A stretch of 14,830 nt of DNA from Halobacteriales archaeon SW_5_68_122 (GCA_003022815.1 PXSL01000011.1:1-14830); one strand, 5' to 3'. Positions 6,992 through 13,858 are shown, counted from the stretch's first letter. Notes: generated by a model not told the origin, from the letters alone. Translations and numbers: made by a program.

Positions 6992-7618
6992 TCAGATGGT
7001 GAATGACTCGTCGCCATCGAGGACGACCGCCTCGGCCTCTGCACCGGTCGCCTGCAGTTCGTGCTCGAACGTCTCGGTGTCGAGTTCGATCGGCGGGAAC
7101 GTGTCGTAGTGCATCGGCGCGGCGTAGTCGACGCCAAGCCAGTCGGCGGCGACGGCCGCGGCGCCCGGCCCCATCGTGAAGTGGTCGCCGGCCGGCAGCG
7201 CCGCGAACTCCGGTTCGAGGAACGGCCCGATGACGTCGCGCATCTCGACCATCAGGCTGGTGTCGCCGGCGTGGTAGAACGAGGTGCAGTCGGGGTCGGA
7301 CTCCCGCGTCGGCTCCCTGTCGGAGACGACGAACCCGGCCGGAACGAGGTTCATCCCCATCCCGCCGACGGCGTCCTCGTAGCCGAAGTTGTCCGTGGCG
7401 TAGCCCACGAGTTCCGGCACCGCCACCAGCGTCGCCCCGGAGTAACGGTCGGCGTCGCCAACGTGGTCGGCGTGGCCGTGTGTCAGGAGCACGTAGTCGG
7501 GGTCCAGCTCCTCGGGATTCGTGTCAGTTTTGGGGTTCTCGAAGAACGGGTCGATGAGCAGGTCCGTGTCTCCGACCGAGACGTGCCACGTCGAGTGACC
7601 GTGCCAGGTTAGCTCCAT
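6992..7618 (-). CDS. UPF0173 metal-dependent hydrolase (metallo-beta-lactamase fold) with an internal deletion
   Basis: This encodes 208 residues, where haloarchaeal relatives as I recall them have about 240. The N-terminus [13 protein letters not shown] and the metal-binding [12 protein letters not shown] (His47, His49, Asp51, His52) are present, as are [10 protein letters not shown] (Asp119) and the C-terminal PMHYDTFPP (His170). At residues 91-92 the protein runs from GGMGMNL directly into VPAGFVVSD. The family normally has about 32 residues there, including a GGTVE strand and a conserved His (HTNG/HSSG type) that would be the remaining metal ligand. The deletion is in frame, so the ORF stays open, but the active site is probably damaged. 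The start at 7618 is supported by a TATA-like box at 7646-7654. It is transcribed divergently from the acetyltransferase gene. Relatives are annotated only as putative hydrolases, so the substrate is unknown. Confidence 0.9.
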   Translation of the reverse strand: MELTWHGHSTWHVSVGDTDLLIDPFFENPKTDTNPEELDPDYVLLTHGHADHVGDADRYSGATLVAVPELVGYATDNFGYEDAVGGMGMNLVPAGFVVSDREPTRESDPDCTSFYHAGDTSLMVEMRDVIGPFLEPEFAALPAGDHFTMGPGAAAVAADWLGVDYAAPMHYDTFPPIELDTETFEHELQATGAEAEAVVLDGDESFTI

Positions 7619-7645
7619 AGCACTCGAACGTACTCGCCTGAGAGT

Positions 7646-7654
7646 CTTAATACT
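7646..7654 (-). promoter_or_regulatory. TATA-like box of the UPF0173 gene
   Basis: AGTATTAAG on the minus strand is centred about 32 nt before the ATG at 7618, allowing a leader of only a few nucleotides. Confidence 0.45.
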
Positions 7655-7711
7655 GGGTGCCACCGACGGCGCGACCGACCGACTTACTGGCCTGCGAACG
7701 CAACGCCCACC

Positions 7712-8137
7712 GTGGAGGTACGACGGGTCGAGACCGACGACGAACTGGCCGACGCCCTGGCCGTCCGGCGGGCGGTGTTCGTCGAGGAGCAGGGCGTCCC
7801 CGAGCACCTCGAGGTGGACGGCAATGACGAATCGGCGACCCACTTCGTTGCCAATGACGGCGACCGACCCGTCGGCGCCGCCCGCTTTCGGCCGCACGAC
7901 GACTCGACGGCCAAGGTCGAACGCGTCGCGGTCCTCAAGCCCGAACGCGGTGCCGGCATCGGTCGGCGGCTCATGGACGCCGTCGAGACGGCGGCCGCCG
8001 ATGACGATTACGAGTCCGTCGTCCTGCACGCACAGGTCCCCGTCGTCGGCTTCTACGAGCGACTCGACTACAAGGTGACAAGCGAGGAGTTCGAGGACGC
8101 CGGCATTCCGCACCGCGAGATGCGGAAGGGCCTCTGA
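7712..8137 (+). CDS. GNAT family N-acetyltransferase
   Basis: This encodes 141 residues starting at a GTG codon (7712). It has the GCN5-related acetyltransferase layout. An N-terminal strand and helix include [20 protein letters not shown], as in the ElaA-like/YjcF-like branch. The motif-A acetyl-CoA pyrophosphate loop is [17 protein letters not shown] (Arg79-Gly84, the R-G-x-G-x-G/A pattern), and the C-terminal motif-B region is [23 protein letters not shown]. It would transfer acetyl from acetyl-CoA to an unknown amine in the cytoplasm. It appears full length compared with haloarchaeal relatives that share the ending GIPHREM. The GTG start is chosen because homology begins there and no in-frame ATG lies near. 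The upstream TATA match (around 7683-7690, CTTACTGG) is weak. It is divergent from the UPF0173 gene and convergent with the helicase, with the palindromic array between. Confidence 0.9.
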   Translation: MEVRRVETDDELADALAVRRAVFVEEQGVPEHLEVDGNDESATHFVANDGDRPVGAARFRPHDDSTAKVERVAVLKPERGAGIGRRLMDAVETAAADDDYESVVLHAQVPVVGFYERLDYKVTSEEFEDAGIPHREMRKGL

Positions 8138-8158
8138 CCGGCCGCCGCTCGCTCATTT

Positions 8159-8570
8159 GGAGGCCTCGCTACCGCTCGACTCACGCTGCTCGCGGGTCAC
8201 TCCGCTCCTCGCTCGCCGGGCTGGAGGCCTCACTACCGTTCGGCCTCCCTACCTCACGGGTCGCTTCACTCCCCGTTCGCTCATCCGGAGGCCTCACTAT
8301 CGCTCGGCCTCCCCACCTCGCGGCTCCTGCCGTCGCCGCTCGCTGTAACGTGAGCCTCGCTACTGCTCGGCTCACGCTGCTCGCGGGTCACTTCGCTCCT
8401 CGCTCGCCATAACGTGAGTCTCGCTTTGCTCAACTCACGCTGCTCACGGGTCGCTTCGCTCCCCGTTCGCCGGGCGGGAGGCCTCGCTGTCGCTTGGCCT
8501 CCCAACCTCACGGGTCGCTCCGCTCCCCGTTCGCTCACCCGGAAGCCTCGCTATCGCTCGGCTTCCCGGC
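8159..8570. repeat. Tandem array of seven ~64-bp palindromic units
   Basis: Unit starts are 8159, 8223, 8287, 8350, 8414, 8477 and 8541 (spacing 63-64 bp; the last unit is partial). Each unit has a first hairpin, arms around a TCGCTnnCGCTC-like loop of 12-13 nt, and a second hairpin of type ACGGG-TCGCTTCGCTC-CCCGT. Arms in units 2, 3 and 6 are GGAGGCC/GGCCTCC, in unit 4 GTGAGCC/GGCTCAC, in unit 5 GTGAGT/ACTCAC, and in unit 7 GGAAGCC/GGCTTCC. All are self-complementary despite differing. Unit 1 has unpaired arms (GGAGGCC with GACTCAC), as if made by recombination between two unit types. The 397-nt gap 8138-8534 contains nothing else; ORFs across it are by-products of the repeat. Flanking genes converge on it. 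Confidence 0.9.
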
Positions 8571-11234
8571 CCACTCCAACATCCGCTCGTAGAACGGCAC
8601 GCTCCCGAGCGCCTCGGCGTCACCGACCAGCACCAGCGCCTTCTTCGCTCGCGTCAGCGCGACGTTGACCCGGCGGTAGTCCTCGAAGATGGGGCTGTCG
8701 AGCTCGCCCGTGGCGACGAAGGAGACGACGATGACCTCCTTTGCGGACCCCTGGAAGCGGTCGACGGTGTCGACGGTCACGTCGGGCAGTCGCCGCGATA
8801 TCTCTGCGACCTGCGCCCGGAACGGGGCGATGACGCCGATGTCGTCGGCGGCCACCCCCGCCTCCCGGAAGGCCGCGACCACCTCGGCCACCCGGTCGGC
8901 CTCGATAGGGTTGGAGTTGCCCTCGTCGGCCCCGCCGGGGTCAACGAAGGAGACGGCGTCCCGGAGGTCCGGCGGCAGGTCCCCGACGTCGGCGCCGGGC
9001 AAGTCCCCGAGTCGCTGGGCCGCCACCTCCCCCGATGCCGGCCGCAACTGGCCGTCGTAGAACTCCCGGCTGGAGAAGTACTGTACCCGCTGATTCATGC
9101 GGTACTGGCGGTCCAGCATCACGCCCGCCTCGGGGTACTCCCCGATGAGACGTTCGAACAGTGACCGCTGGAGGTCCGCGCCGTCGTCGGACTCGTTGGC
9201 CGACCGAACGACCGGCGGTAACTGTTGGTGGTCGCCCACCAGGACGAACCGGTCGGCGAGGTTGGTTGCCAGGAACGTGCCGGGTTCGGTCAACTGGCCG
9301 GCCTCGTCGACGACGGCGACGTCGAACGACTGGCTCTTCAGCGCCCGCGACCCGCAGGCGGCGGTGGTCGCGGCGACGACCGACGCCTCCTCCAGTGTCG
9401 CCGCGCGGTCGTCGGGGTCGCCGGTCCGTTCCATCCGGTAGGCCTGCATGTCCTCGCGGACGCCCGACTCCGAGCCCCACCGCAGGACGTCGGTGAAGCC
9501 CTGCTCCTCGAGGGCCTCGATGGCGTTGTCGACCGCCCGGTTGGTGAACGCCGACAGCAGGACGCGCTGGCCGTCGGCCACGAGCGCCCGTACGGTCCGG
9601 GCCAGCGTGTACGTCTTGCCGGTCCCCGGCGGCCCGTGGACGAGCGCGAAGTCCTCGGCACTGACGGAGCGGTTGACCGCCTCGTTCTGGGCGTCGTTGT
9701 TGTCGATGTAGGTCTCGGTCGGCCCGGAGAAGGAGGGGTCACGCCGGCCGAAAAGGACGTCCTTCCGGTCGGGGTCGCCCCGCAACAGCGCGTCGTGCAG
9801 CGCCGAGAGCCGGCGGTCGACGCCGATTTCCGACGGGTACACGTCGATGCGCCGCAGCTCCAGCGGCTCGTCGGCGACGACGACCACCTCATCGCCAAGT
9901 TCCTCGACGGTCGCCAGTTCGGCCGTCCCGCGGGTCGGGTGGCCGTCGTTGGCCAGCACCCGGTCGCCCTCGCGTATCTTCGAGACGGCGTCGCCGGGCC
10001 GCCGGGCCGACAGCCGCCATCGGCCGCCGTCGAGCGACTTCTGCCCGCCCGGCTCGAGACCTATCAGCGCCCGGTCGTCGTCGGCCCGCTCCTCGGCGGA
10101 CTGCTCCCAGAGCTTCCGGTACTCGGCGTGGACCGCGCGGCGCTCGGCCTCGGTGGCTTGGTAGAACCGCTCGAAGTAGGCCCGTTCCGCCTCGGGAATC
10201 GGCTCGCCGACCTGGCCGGCCTTCGACTCCTGGTCGAGCCGACCGGCGACGGCCATGCAGGCGTCCCGCTCGAAGCAGTACTCGCACTTCGCGTCGGCCT
10301 CGTAGCCCGTCGGCACCGTCAGGTCGTACTCCGCGGCCGCTATCTCGTTGCGCGTCCGGAGGACGAACTGCAGGAAGCCCGAGCCGACGGAGAAGTCCTT
10401 TGCGGGCGAGAGGTCCCCCGAGGCCTCGTTGCGGTCCAGCGCCGTGTTTTTCGTGTAGAGAAGTGTCCCGGTGTCGGGTGCCTCCGCCAGGTCGTCGGCC
10501 AGAAGCAGCGCGTAGCAGGCCGCCTGCACCTTGTCCTGAAAGCGGGGGTCCCGCCCCGTGTTCTTGCCGGTCTTCAACTCGACGGGCATCCCTCGTCGGA
10601 CGGCGTCGGCCCGGCCCTTGATGCCGAACCGCTCGGAGATGAGCGTCTGCTCGGAGCGCCACGAATCGGCCTCGCCAAGCGCGCCCTGCTGGAGCCACCC
10701 CTCGATTGCGGCGGCGTTCTGCCGCACGTCGTCGGCGACGGCGTCGGCCGACTCCCCGAGCAACCCGATGTCCAGCGCCGCCTCCGCCACCCGCTCGTCG
10801 ATGCTCTCCTCGAGGTTCCGGCCGCGCAGCAGGTCGCCGAACACCTCGTGGACGACCGTCCCCTTCACGACGGGGTACTTCAGCGGGACGCCCGACAGCT
10901 TGTTCAGGTAGTACACCCGGGGACACTGCACCCACCCCCGGATGTCGGTCACGTCGACGAGGAACTCCGGTTCGACGACCACCGCCGAGTCGCCCGTGGT
11001 CGCGTACTGCGTCTCGCCGCGGAACTCCCGCTCCTTCGCGTCGGTTACCAGCAGTTCCATCCCCGGTTCCAGCAGGTCGGCCGTCTCGGTCCACTTGCCC
11101 CACAGCGTCACCTGTGTCGGGTCGCGGGCGCCGCGCTCCGGACGGACCAGCACCTCCGCGAGTTCGGACGTGCCGCTGGACGTCTCGACGGTCCGCGGGT
11201 CGCGCACCTCGACGACGGGACCCCGTACGTTCAC
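8535..11234 (-). CDS. Dna2-like Cas4-type nuclease/SF1 helicase fusion
   Basis: This encodes 899 residues from a GTG start at 11234. Residues 1 to about 95 look like an OB-type nucleic-acid-binding region. A RecB/Cas4-like nuclease follows, with His129, Asp210 (GRADAV), Glu219 and Lys221 (VELKTGK) and Gln237/Tyr241. Cys104 and Cys317, Cys320, Cys326 (CEYCFERDAC) would hold an iron-sulfur cluster, as in Dna2, AddB and Cas4. The C-terminal half is an Upf1/Dna2-type SF1 helicase: Walker A GPPGTGKT (534-541), Walker B VVDEAGQ (Asp643-Glu644), GDHQQLPPV, RQYRMNQ, TVDRFQGSAKEVIVVS and NVALTRAKKALVLVG. A role in end or flap processing during replication and repair is inferred from the family. The frame is open upstream to 11309, but a TATA-like box at 11258-11264 lies inside that extension, supporting the GTG. 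The last nine residues (KPSDSEASG) are encoded by a repeat unit. Confidence 0.93.
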   Translation of the reverse strand: MNVRGPVVEVRDPRTVETSSGTSELAEVLVRPERGARDPTQVTLWGKWTETADLLEPGMELLVTDAKEREFRGETQYATTGDSAVVVEPEFLVDVTDIRGWVQCPRVYYLNKLSGVPLKYPVVKGTVVHEVFGDLLRGRNLEESIDERVAEAALDIGLLGESADAVADDVRQNAAAIEGWLQQGALGEADSWRSEQTLISERFGIKGRADAVRRGMPVELKTGKNTGRDPRFQDKVQAACYALLLADDLAEAPDTGTLLYTKNTALDRNEASGDLSPAKDFSVGSGFLQFVLRTRNEIAAAEYDLTVPTGYEADAKCEYCFERDACMAVAGRLDQESKAGQVGEPIPEAERAYFERFYQATEAERRAVHAEYRKLWEQSAEERADDDRALIGLEPGGQKSLDGGRWRLSARRPGDAVSKIREGDRVLANDGHPTRGTAELATVEELGDEVVVVADEPLELRRIDVYPSEIGVDRRLSALHDALLRGDPDRKDVLFGRRDPSFSGPTETYIDNNDAQNEAVNRSVSAEDFALVHGPPGTGKTYTLARTVRALVADGQRVLLSAFTNRAVDNAIEALEEQGFTDVLRWGSESGVREDMQAYRMERTGDPDDRAATLEEASVVAATTAACGSRALKSQSFDVAVVDEAGQLTEPGTFLATNLADRFVLVGDHQQLPPVVRSANESDDGADLQRSLFERLIGEYPEAGVMLDRQYRMNQRVQYFSSREFYDGQLRPASGEVAAQRLGDLPGADVGDLPPDLRDAVSFVDPGGADEGNSNPIEADRVAEVVAAFREAGVAADDIGVIAPFRAQVAEISRRLPDVTVDTVDRFQGSAKEVIVVSFVATGELDSPIFEDYRRVNVALTRAKKALVLVGDAEALGSVPFYERMLEWAGKPSDSEASG

Positions 11235-11257
11235 GTTACCGCCCAGCGCCCTCGGCG

Positions 11258-11264
11258 GAAAAAC
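11258..11264 (-). promoter_or_regulatory. TATA-like box of the Dna2-like gene
   Basis: GTTTTTC on the minus strand is centred about 27 nt upstream of the GTG at 11234. It supports that start rather than the ATG at 11309. Confidence 0.5.
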
Positions 11265-11334
11265 GCTATCGATCCCCGGGACGAGAGGTGACGAAGCCGA
11301 CAGCTTCATCCCGCCCCGACACCGAATTCAAGGT

Positions 11335-11886
11335 ATGCGCGTCCGCGACTGGCAGGACATCCTTGAGGACGTCGTCGAATCGGGCGCCGACGCGGGCGAG
11401 TGGCGCGCCGTCGCCGGCGACCGCCGTGGCGGCCCCGGCGAGGACATGTTCCTCGGCCACCCGTCGGTCGGCGTCTTCCAGCTGAAGACGTTCGCAAAGA
11501 ACCCCTACGAGGTCCAGGGCGTCGGCTCTCGCGTCGCCCGGAAGGTCGACGATGACCTCGACCCACTGTTCCCGGCCGAGGACGCCGGCGGCCGGTTCGG
11601 CGTCAACGACGGCGTCGGCGACGAGGACGACGCCGAAGAGAAGGCCCAGCAGCTGGAGACGGTCCTCGAGACGCACGCCGACGCGCCGACCACCCCCGAC
11701 GCACTCTTCGAGGACGTAATGGACGCCCTCGACAGTCCGGCGTTCGGCCCAATGGAGTACGACATGTACGACCGACCCGACGAGCTGGAGTCGCTGTCGG
11801 ACACTTTCGAGGAGGCCGAGGACGTCCTCACGACGGAACTGGACGAACTCGTAGAGGAGAGCAACGTCGGTCGCGGGTTCCACTGA
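11335..11886 (+). CDS. Conserved acidic haloarchaeal protein of unknown function
   Basis: This encodes 183 residues starting MRVRDWQDILEDVVES. The N-terminal ~75 residues look like a compact domain, with WRAVAGDRRGGPGEDMFLGH and then a GVFQLKTFAKNPYEVQGVG stretch. They are followed by an acidic linker (a DGVGDEDDAEEKAQQLE segment) and a helical C-terminus (TPDALFEDVMDALDSPAFGP, then a DTFEEAEDVLTTELDEL stretch). No catalytic motif, cysteine pair or membrane segment is visible. From memory, similar proteins are widespread in Halobacteria without an assigned function. The start has no strong TATA box; the region about 26 nt upstream (CTTCATC) is a weak match. It is divergent from the Dna2-like gene with a short gap, so shared regulation is possible. 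Its 3' end faces a stem-loop and the convergent gene at 11999. Confidence 0.75.
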   Translation: MRVRDWQDILEDVVESGADAGEWRAVAGDRRGGPGEDMFLGHPSVGVFQLKTFAKNPYEVQGVGSRVARKVDDDLDPLFPAEDAGGRFGVNDGVGDEDDAEEKAQQLETVLETHADAPTTPDALFEDVMDALDSPAFGPMEYDMYDRPDELESLSDTFEEAEDVLTTELDELVEESNVGRGFH

Positions 11887-11940
11887 CGCGATCGGCCCGG
11901 ACGGCGACGGCCCCTGACAATGTGGTCGACGCCGGGCTGA

Positions 11941-11996
11941 CCGGAACCGGGCCGGCCGGCGAACGACTGGCCTCCGGCCGTGCTCCCGGTTGCCGG
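11941..11996. other. Long GC-rich stem-loop between convergent genes
   Basis: CCGGAACCGGG (11941-11951) pairs with CCCGGTTGCCGG (11985-11996) apart from one bulged base. Inside it GGCCGG can pair with CCGGCC. It fills most of the 112-nt gap between two convergent genes, which suits a bidirectional terminator or transcript-end stabiliser. There is no T-tract. Confidence 0.45.
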
Positions 11997-11998
11997 GG

Positions 11999-12382
11999 TT
12001 AGCCGTCGAACTGCCGCGTCTTGGTTCGGTGCCAGATGACGATACCGACGGACTGTTTGGCGTCGGTCCAGCTGTCGAACCCGGCGTCGTCGTAGACCGC
12101 GCGCGGCGTGTACAGTGTTTCGTCGGCCCACGTCTGAATGGAGGGGTCGGCTTCGACGGTCTCGTGGAGCTCGATGATGCGTGCCAGCACCTCGGCTCTG
12201 GTGATCTCGAACTCCCGCTGGCCGACGGCGGCCCGGATGGCCGCCCGCCAGGAGTTCCACTCCGCGCGGAACGCCGCCCGGTCGCACTCGCCTGCATGGA
12301 GAACGTCGACGACGCGGGGCGTTCTGTCGAGCTCATTGTCCATCCGGCGGATATCGTCAAGCAGCTCATCCCTCATCGGCAT
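11999..12382 (-). CDS. Protein with two homing-endonuclease-associated (HNH-repeat-like) modules
   Basis: This encodes 127 residues with two similar halves. Each half has a helix, a Pro-containing turn, a spacer and a helix-turn-helix-like ending. The first ends FRAEWNSWRAAIRAAVG and the second YDDAGFDSWTDAKQSVGI. The (F/E)xSWxxAxxxxG ending is the hallmark of the homing-endonuclease-associated repeat, a small DNA-binding module often fused to HNH or LAGLIDADG nucleases. No nuclease domain is present here, so it may be a stand-alone DNA-binding or regulatory protein; this is inferred. Starts at 12382 (MPM) and 12376 are both possible. The only AT-rich element upstream, GTTAAC (12394-12399), is too close to either to be a standard leaderless TATA box, so the choice is uncertain. 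It is convergent with the gene at 11335. Confidence 0.65.
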   Translation of the reverse strand: MPMRDELLDDIRRMDNELDRTPRVVDVLHAGECDRAAFRAEWNSWRAAIRAAVGQREFEITRAEVLARIIELHETVEADPSIQTWADETLYTPRAVYDDAGFDSWTDAKQSVGIVIWHRTKTRQFDG

Positions 12383-12445
12383 GGGTGATCCTTGTTAACG
12401 GGGAACGCCGCTCCACATGAAAGTTCGGGCAGTCAAATCGTGAAC

Positions 12446-12501
12446 GGCCCGGACTGACGCCGCGATACCGGGGAGAGTCCGCCGGCCGGCGCAGTCGGGC
12501 C
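12446..12501. other. Long imperfect stem-loop
   Basis: GGCCCGGACTGACGCC (12446-12461) pairs with GGCGCAGTCGGGCC (12488-12501) over 14 bp with two single-base bulges. It lies in the 205-nt gap 12383-12587, downstream of the 64-aa gene on the minus strand. It could end that gene's transcript or form a 5' structure for the next. The rest of the gap shows nothing recognisable. Confidence 0.45.
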
Positions 12502-12587
12502 TCGCGTCAGCGTGGGCCGGGCACGACGCCGGCGTCCAAGCGGGGACGAGACCCTGGGACCGGCGTGGTCGTTCGGTCGCCTCGCGC

Positions 12588-12782
12588 TCACCGCGGCATC
12601 TCGGTGCCCCACGTCTCCAGTATCGTCGCCAACTCGGGTATGTCCTCGGCCCGCGACGCCAGGGACTCGCCATCGGCCGCCACCTCGACCAGGAGGTCCT
12701 CGCCGGGCGCGATGCGGAACGCATAGACGAGGTCATTGTCGCCGGGTTCGTACGACTCGTTGAGGAAGCCGGCGTACTTCAT
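12588..12782 (-). CDS. 64-aa protein with weak likeness to the RuBisCO N-terminus
   Basis: This encodes 64 residues. A good TATA-like box (CGATTATAG, 12809-12817) lies 27-35 nt before the ATG at 12782, which argues that the gene is real. The first half, KYAGFLNESYEPGDNDLVYA then FRIAPGEDL, is reminiscent of the start of archaeal RuBisCO large subunits (tyrosine, proline, DLV, FR/FY and P in similar order). The second half (AEDIPELATILETWGTEMPR) does not follow that family clearly. The gene stops where RuBisCO would have some 350 more residues, and no continuation is visible in other frames downstream. It may be an independent small protein or a domain remnant. The likeness is from memory and could be chance. 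No catalytic residues are present. Confidence 0.6.
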   Translation of the reverse strand: MKYAGFLNESYEPGDNDLVYAFRIAPGEDLLVEVAADGESLASRAEDIPELATILETWGTEMPR

Positions 12783-12808
12783 GACCCGGGAGTTCGTCCC
12801 GACGGGAG

Positions 12809-12817
12809 CTATAATCG
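12809..12817 (-). promoter_or_regulatory. TATA-like box of the 64-aa gene
   Basis: CGATTATAG on the minus strand lies 27-35 nt before the ATG at 12782. Confidence 0.45.
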
Positions 12818-12856
12818 ACCGGGGCCTACCGATGAGAGGGCGAGGTGATTCCGCAG

Positions 12857-12921
12857 GCGGGTGCTACGGGTACTCGTCGGGCGATACCCGCGTTGGGACG
12901 GCCGATGAGTACGACCGTCCC
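12857..12921. other. Two adjacent hairpins with mutually complementary loops
   Basis: Hairpin 1 pairs GCGGGT (12857-12862) with ACCCGC (12886-12891). Hairpin 2 pairs GGGACGG (12895-12901) with CCGTCCC (12915-12921). The loop segments TACTCGTCGG (12871-12880) and CCGATGAGTA (12902-12911) are complementary at 9 of 10 positions, the tenth being a G-T type pair. It lies between the 49-aa gene stop and the promoter of the 64-aa gene. Confidence 0.5.
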
Positions 12922-12944
12922 GGGGGCCGCGCCGGCCCGGTCGG

Positions 12945-13094
12945 TCACTCCTCGCTGGTGTAACTGCGGTACCTCATTACCGACCCGTCGACGATGACGG
13001 TGTCGAGTTCGTGCTGTTGCTCGGGCAGCGGGTCGTCCCCGACGGCCTCCGTCTCCGCGTCCCCGTAGTCGTACGGCGTGTGATCCTCCGCCAT
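12945..13094 (-). CDS. 49-aa acidic protein of unknown function
   Basis: This is a small ORF from the ATG at 13094 to the TGA at 12945-12947. It begins MAEDHTPYDYGDAETEAVGD, continues DPLPEQQHELDTVIVDGSV and ends MRYRSYTSEE. It has no cysteines, so it is not one of the small zinc-finger proteins, and no motif was recognised. A good TATA-like box (GATTTATGT, 13118-13126) is centred about 28 nt upstream of the ATG. The acidic composition fits the host, and both favour a real gene. The segment VIVDGSVMRYRSY might form a beta-hairpin; this is inferred. It may share a transcript with the 64-aa gene downstream, although that gene has its own promoter. Confidence 0.6.
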   Translation of the reverse strand: MAEDHTPYDYGDAETEAVGDDPLPEQQHELDTVIVDGSVMRYRSYTSEE

Positions 13095-13117
13095 GTCCGC
13101 CGGTCGGCACCGCTCGT

Positions 13118-13126
13118 ACATAAATC
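13118..13126 (-). promoter_or_regulatory. TATA-like box of the 49-aa gene
   Basis: GATTTATGT on the minus strand is centred about 28 nt before the ATG at 13094. Confidence 0.45.
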
Positions 13127-13140
13127 CTTGTCAGACGTTA

Positions 13141-13818
13141 TCACTCGACAGCCACGAGCGCGTCGGTGACGACGGCCGTCGCCGCCCCGCGGTCGGCGGC
13201 GGCGAACGGTTCGTGGCCGCCGTTGTAGAGGTGGATCCGCTCGGCTGGTAGCCGGTCGCCGACTCCCTGGAGGCCGACAACGGTGTCGCGGAGCGACACG
13301 CAGACCCGCGCCCGCCCGGAGGGCTCCGGCATCGACGCCTGTGCCGCCCGTATCTCCCGGACGAAGGCGGGCGAGACGCGGTCGGGCACCCGCTCCCACC
13401 CGCGGTCGGTGGCCCGGGGGCCGACCTCCTCGCGGTCGAAGTCGACCGGCACGAGCGGCACCGAGACGGGGAGTTTCGACCCCCACTCTAATAGCCAGCC
13501 GCGCAGTTTCTCGCCGTAGAAGGCCCACCACGGACTGACGTAGACGGCCCGCTCGGGCCGCAGGTGGGCCGCGATGAGGCCGCCCGTGCTATGACCGACG
13601 ACCGTCGGGTCATCGAGGTCGTCGCGGATCGAGGCCGCCGGCGAGAGGTACTCGCGGTCGAAGTCGGTCGGGTTGGTCGGTATCTCGGCGAGCGTCACGC
13701 GGTACCCCTCGTCGGCGAGTTGCGTTGCGAACCACCGCTCGTTGGTCCCGTTGACGCGGTTGCCCCAGCCCATCAGGAACAGCAGGTCGTCGCCGTCGCC
13801 GATGACGTCGGTCTTCAT
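13141..13818 (-). CDS. Alpha/beta hydrolase fold protein
   Basis: This encodes 225 residues. The nucleophile elbow is VVGHSTGG with Ser77 (GxSxG). Asp178 (SLRDTVVG) and His202 (NGGHEPF) complete a plausible catalytic triad in the right order. The N-terminal LLFLMGWGNR would form the oxyanion strand-loop. The length is short but complete for a minimal alpha/beta hydrolase with a small lid (residues about 95-160, containing SPWWAFYGEKLRGWLLEWG). The layout resembles BioH/esterase-like proteins, and the substrate is unknown. There is no signal peptide, so it is cytoplasmic. The start at 13818 is supported by a TATA-like box (GAATTTAAG, 13842-13850) about 28 nt upstream. It lies in the same direction as the HAD phosphatase gene, 40 nt downstream of it, but with its own promoter. 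Confidence 0.88.
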   Translation of the reverse strand: MKTDVIGDGDDLLFLMGWGNRVNGTNERWFATQLADEGYRVTLAEIPTNPTDFDREYLSPAASIRDDLDDPTVVGHSTGGLIAAHLRPERAVYVSPWWAFYGEKLRGWLLEWGSKLPVSVPLVPVDFDREEVGPRATDRGWERVPDRVSPAFVREIRAAQASMPEPSGRARVCVSLRDTVVGLQGVGDRLPAERIHLYNGGHEPFAAADRGAATAVVTDALVAVE

Positions 13819-13841
13819 GGGGGCAGTGGCCGGGGCGGCGG

Positions 13842-13850
13842 CTTAAATTC
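13842..13850 (-). promoter_or_regulatory. TATA-like box of the alpha/beta hydrolase gene
   Basis: GAATTTAAG on the minus strand is centred about 28 nt before the ATG at 13818. Confidence 0.5.
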
Positions 13851-13858
13851 GGCTGTGC

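Noticed and set aside
8159..8570. CRISPR array
   Set aside because: Units are contiguous and palindromic throughout, with no constant repeat separated by unique spacers, and no cas1/cas2 nearby. The Cas4-like domain belongs to a Dna2-type helicase.
9225..11291. 688-codon open frame on the plus strand opposite the helicase
   Set aside because: It is a shadow frame without motifs. The minus strand encodes a complete nuclease-helicase.
11235..11309. Upstream ATG (11309) as helicase start
   Set aside because: The TATA-like box at 11258-11264 lies within this extension, and family homology begins at the GTG at 11234.
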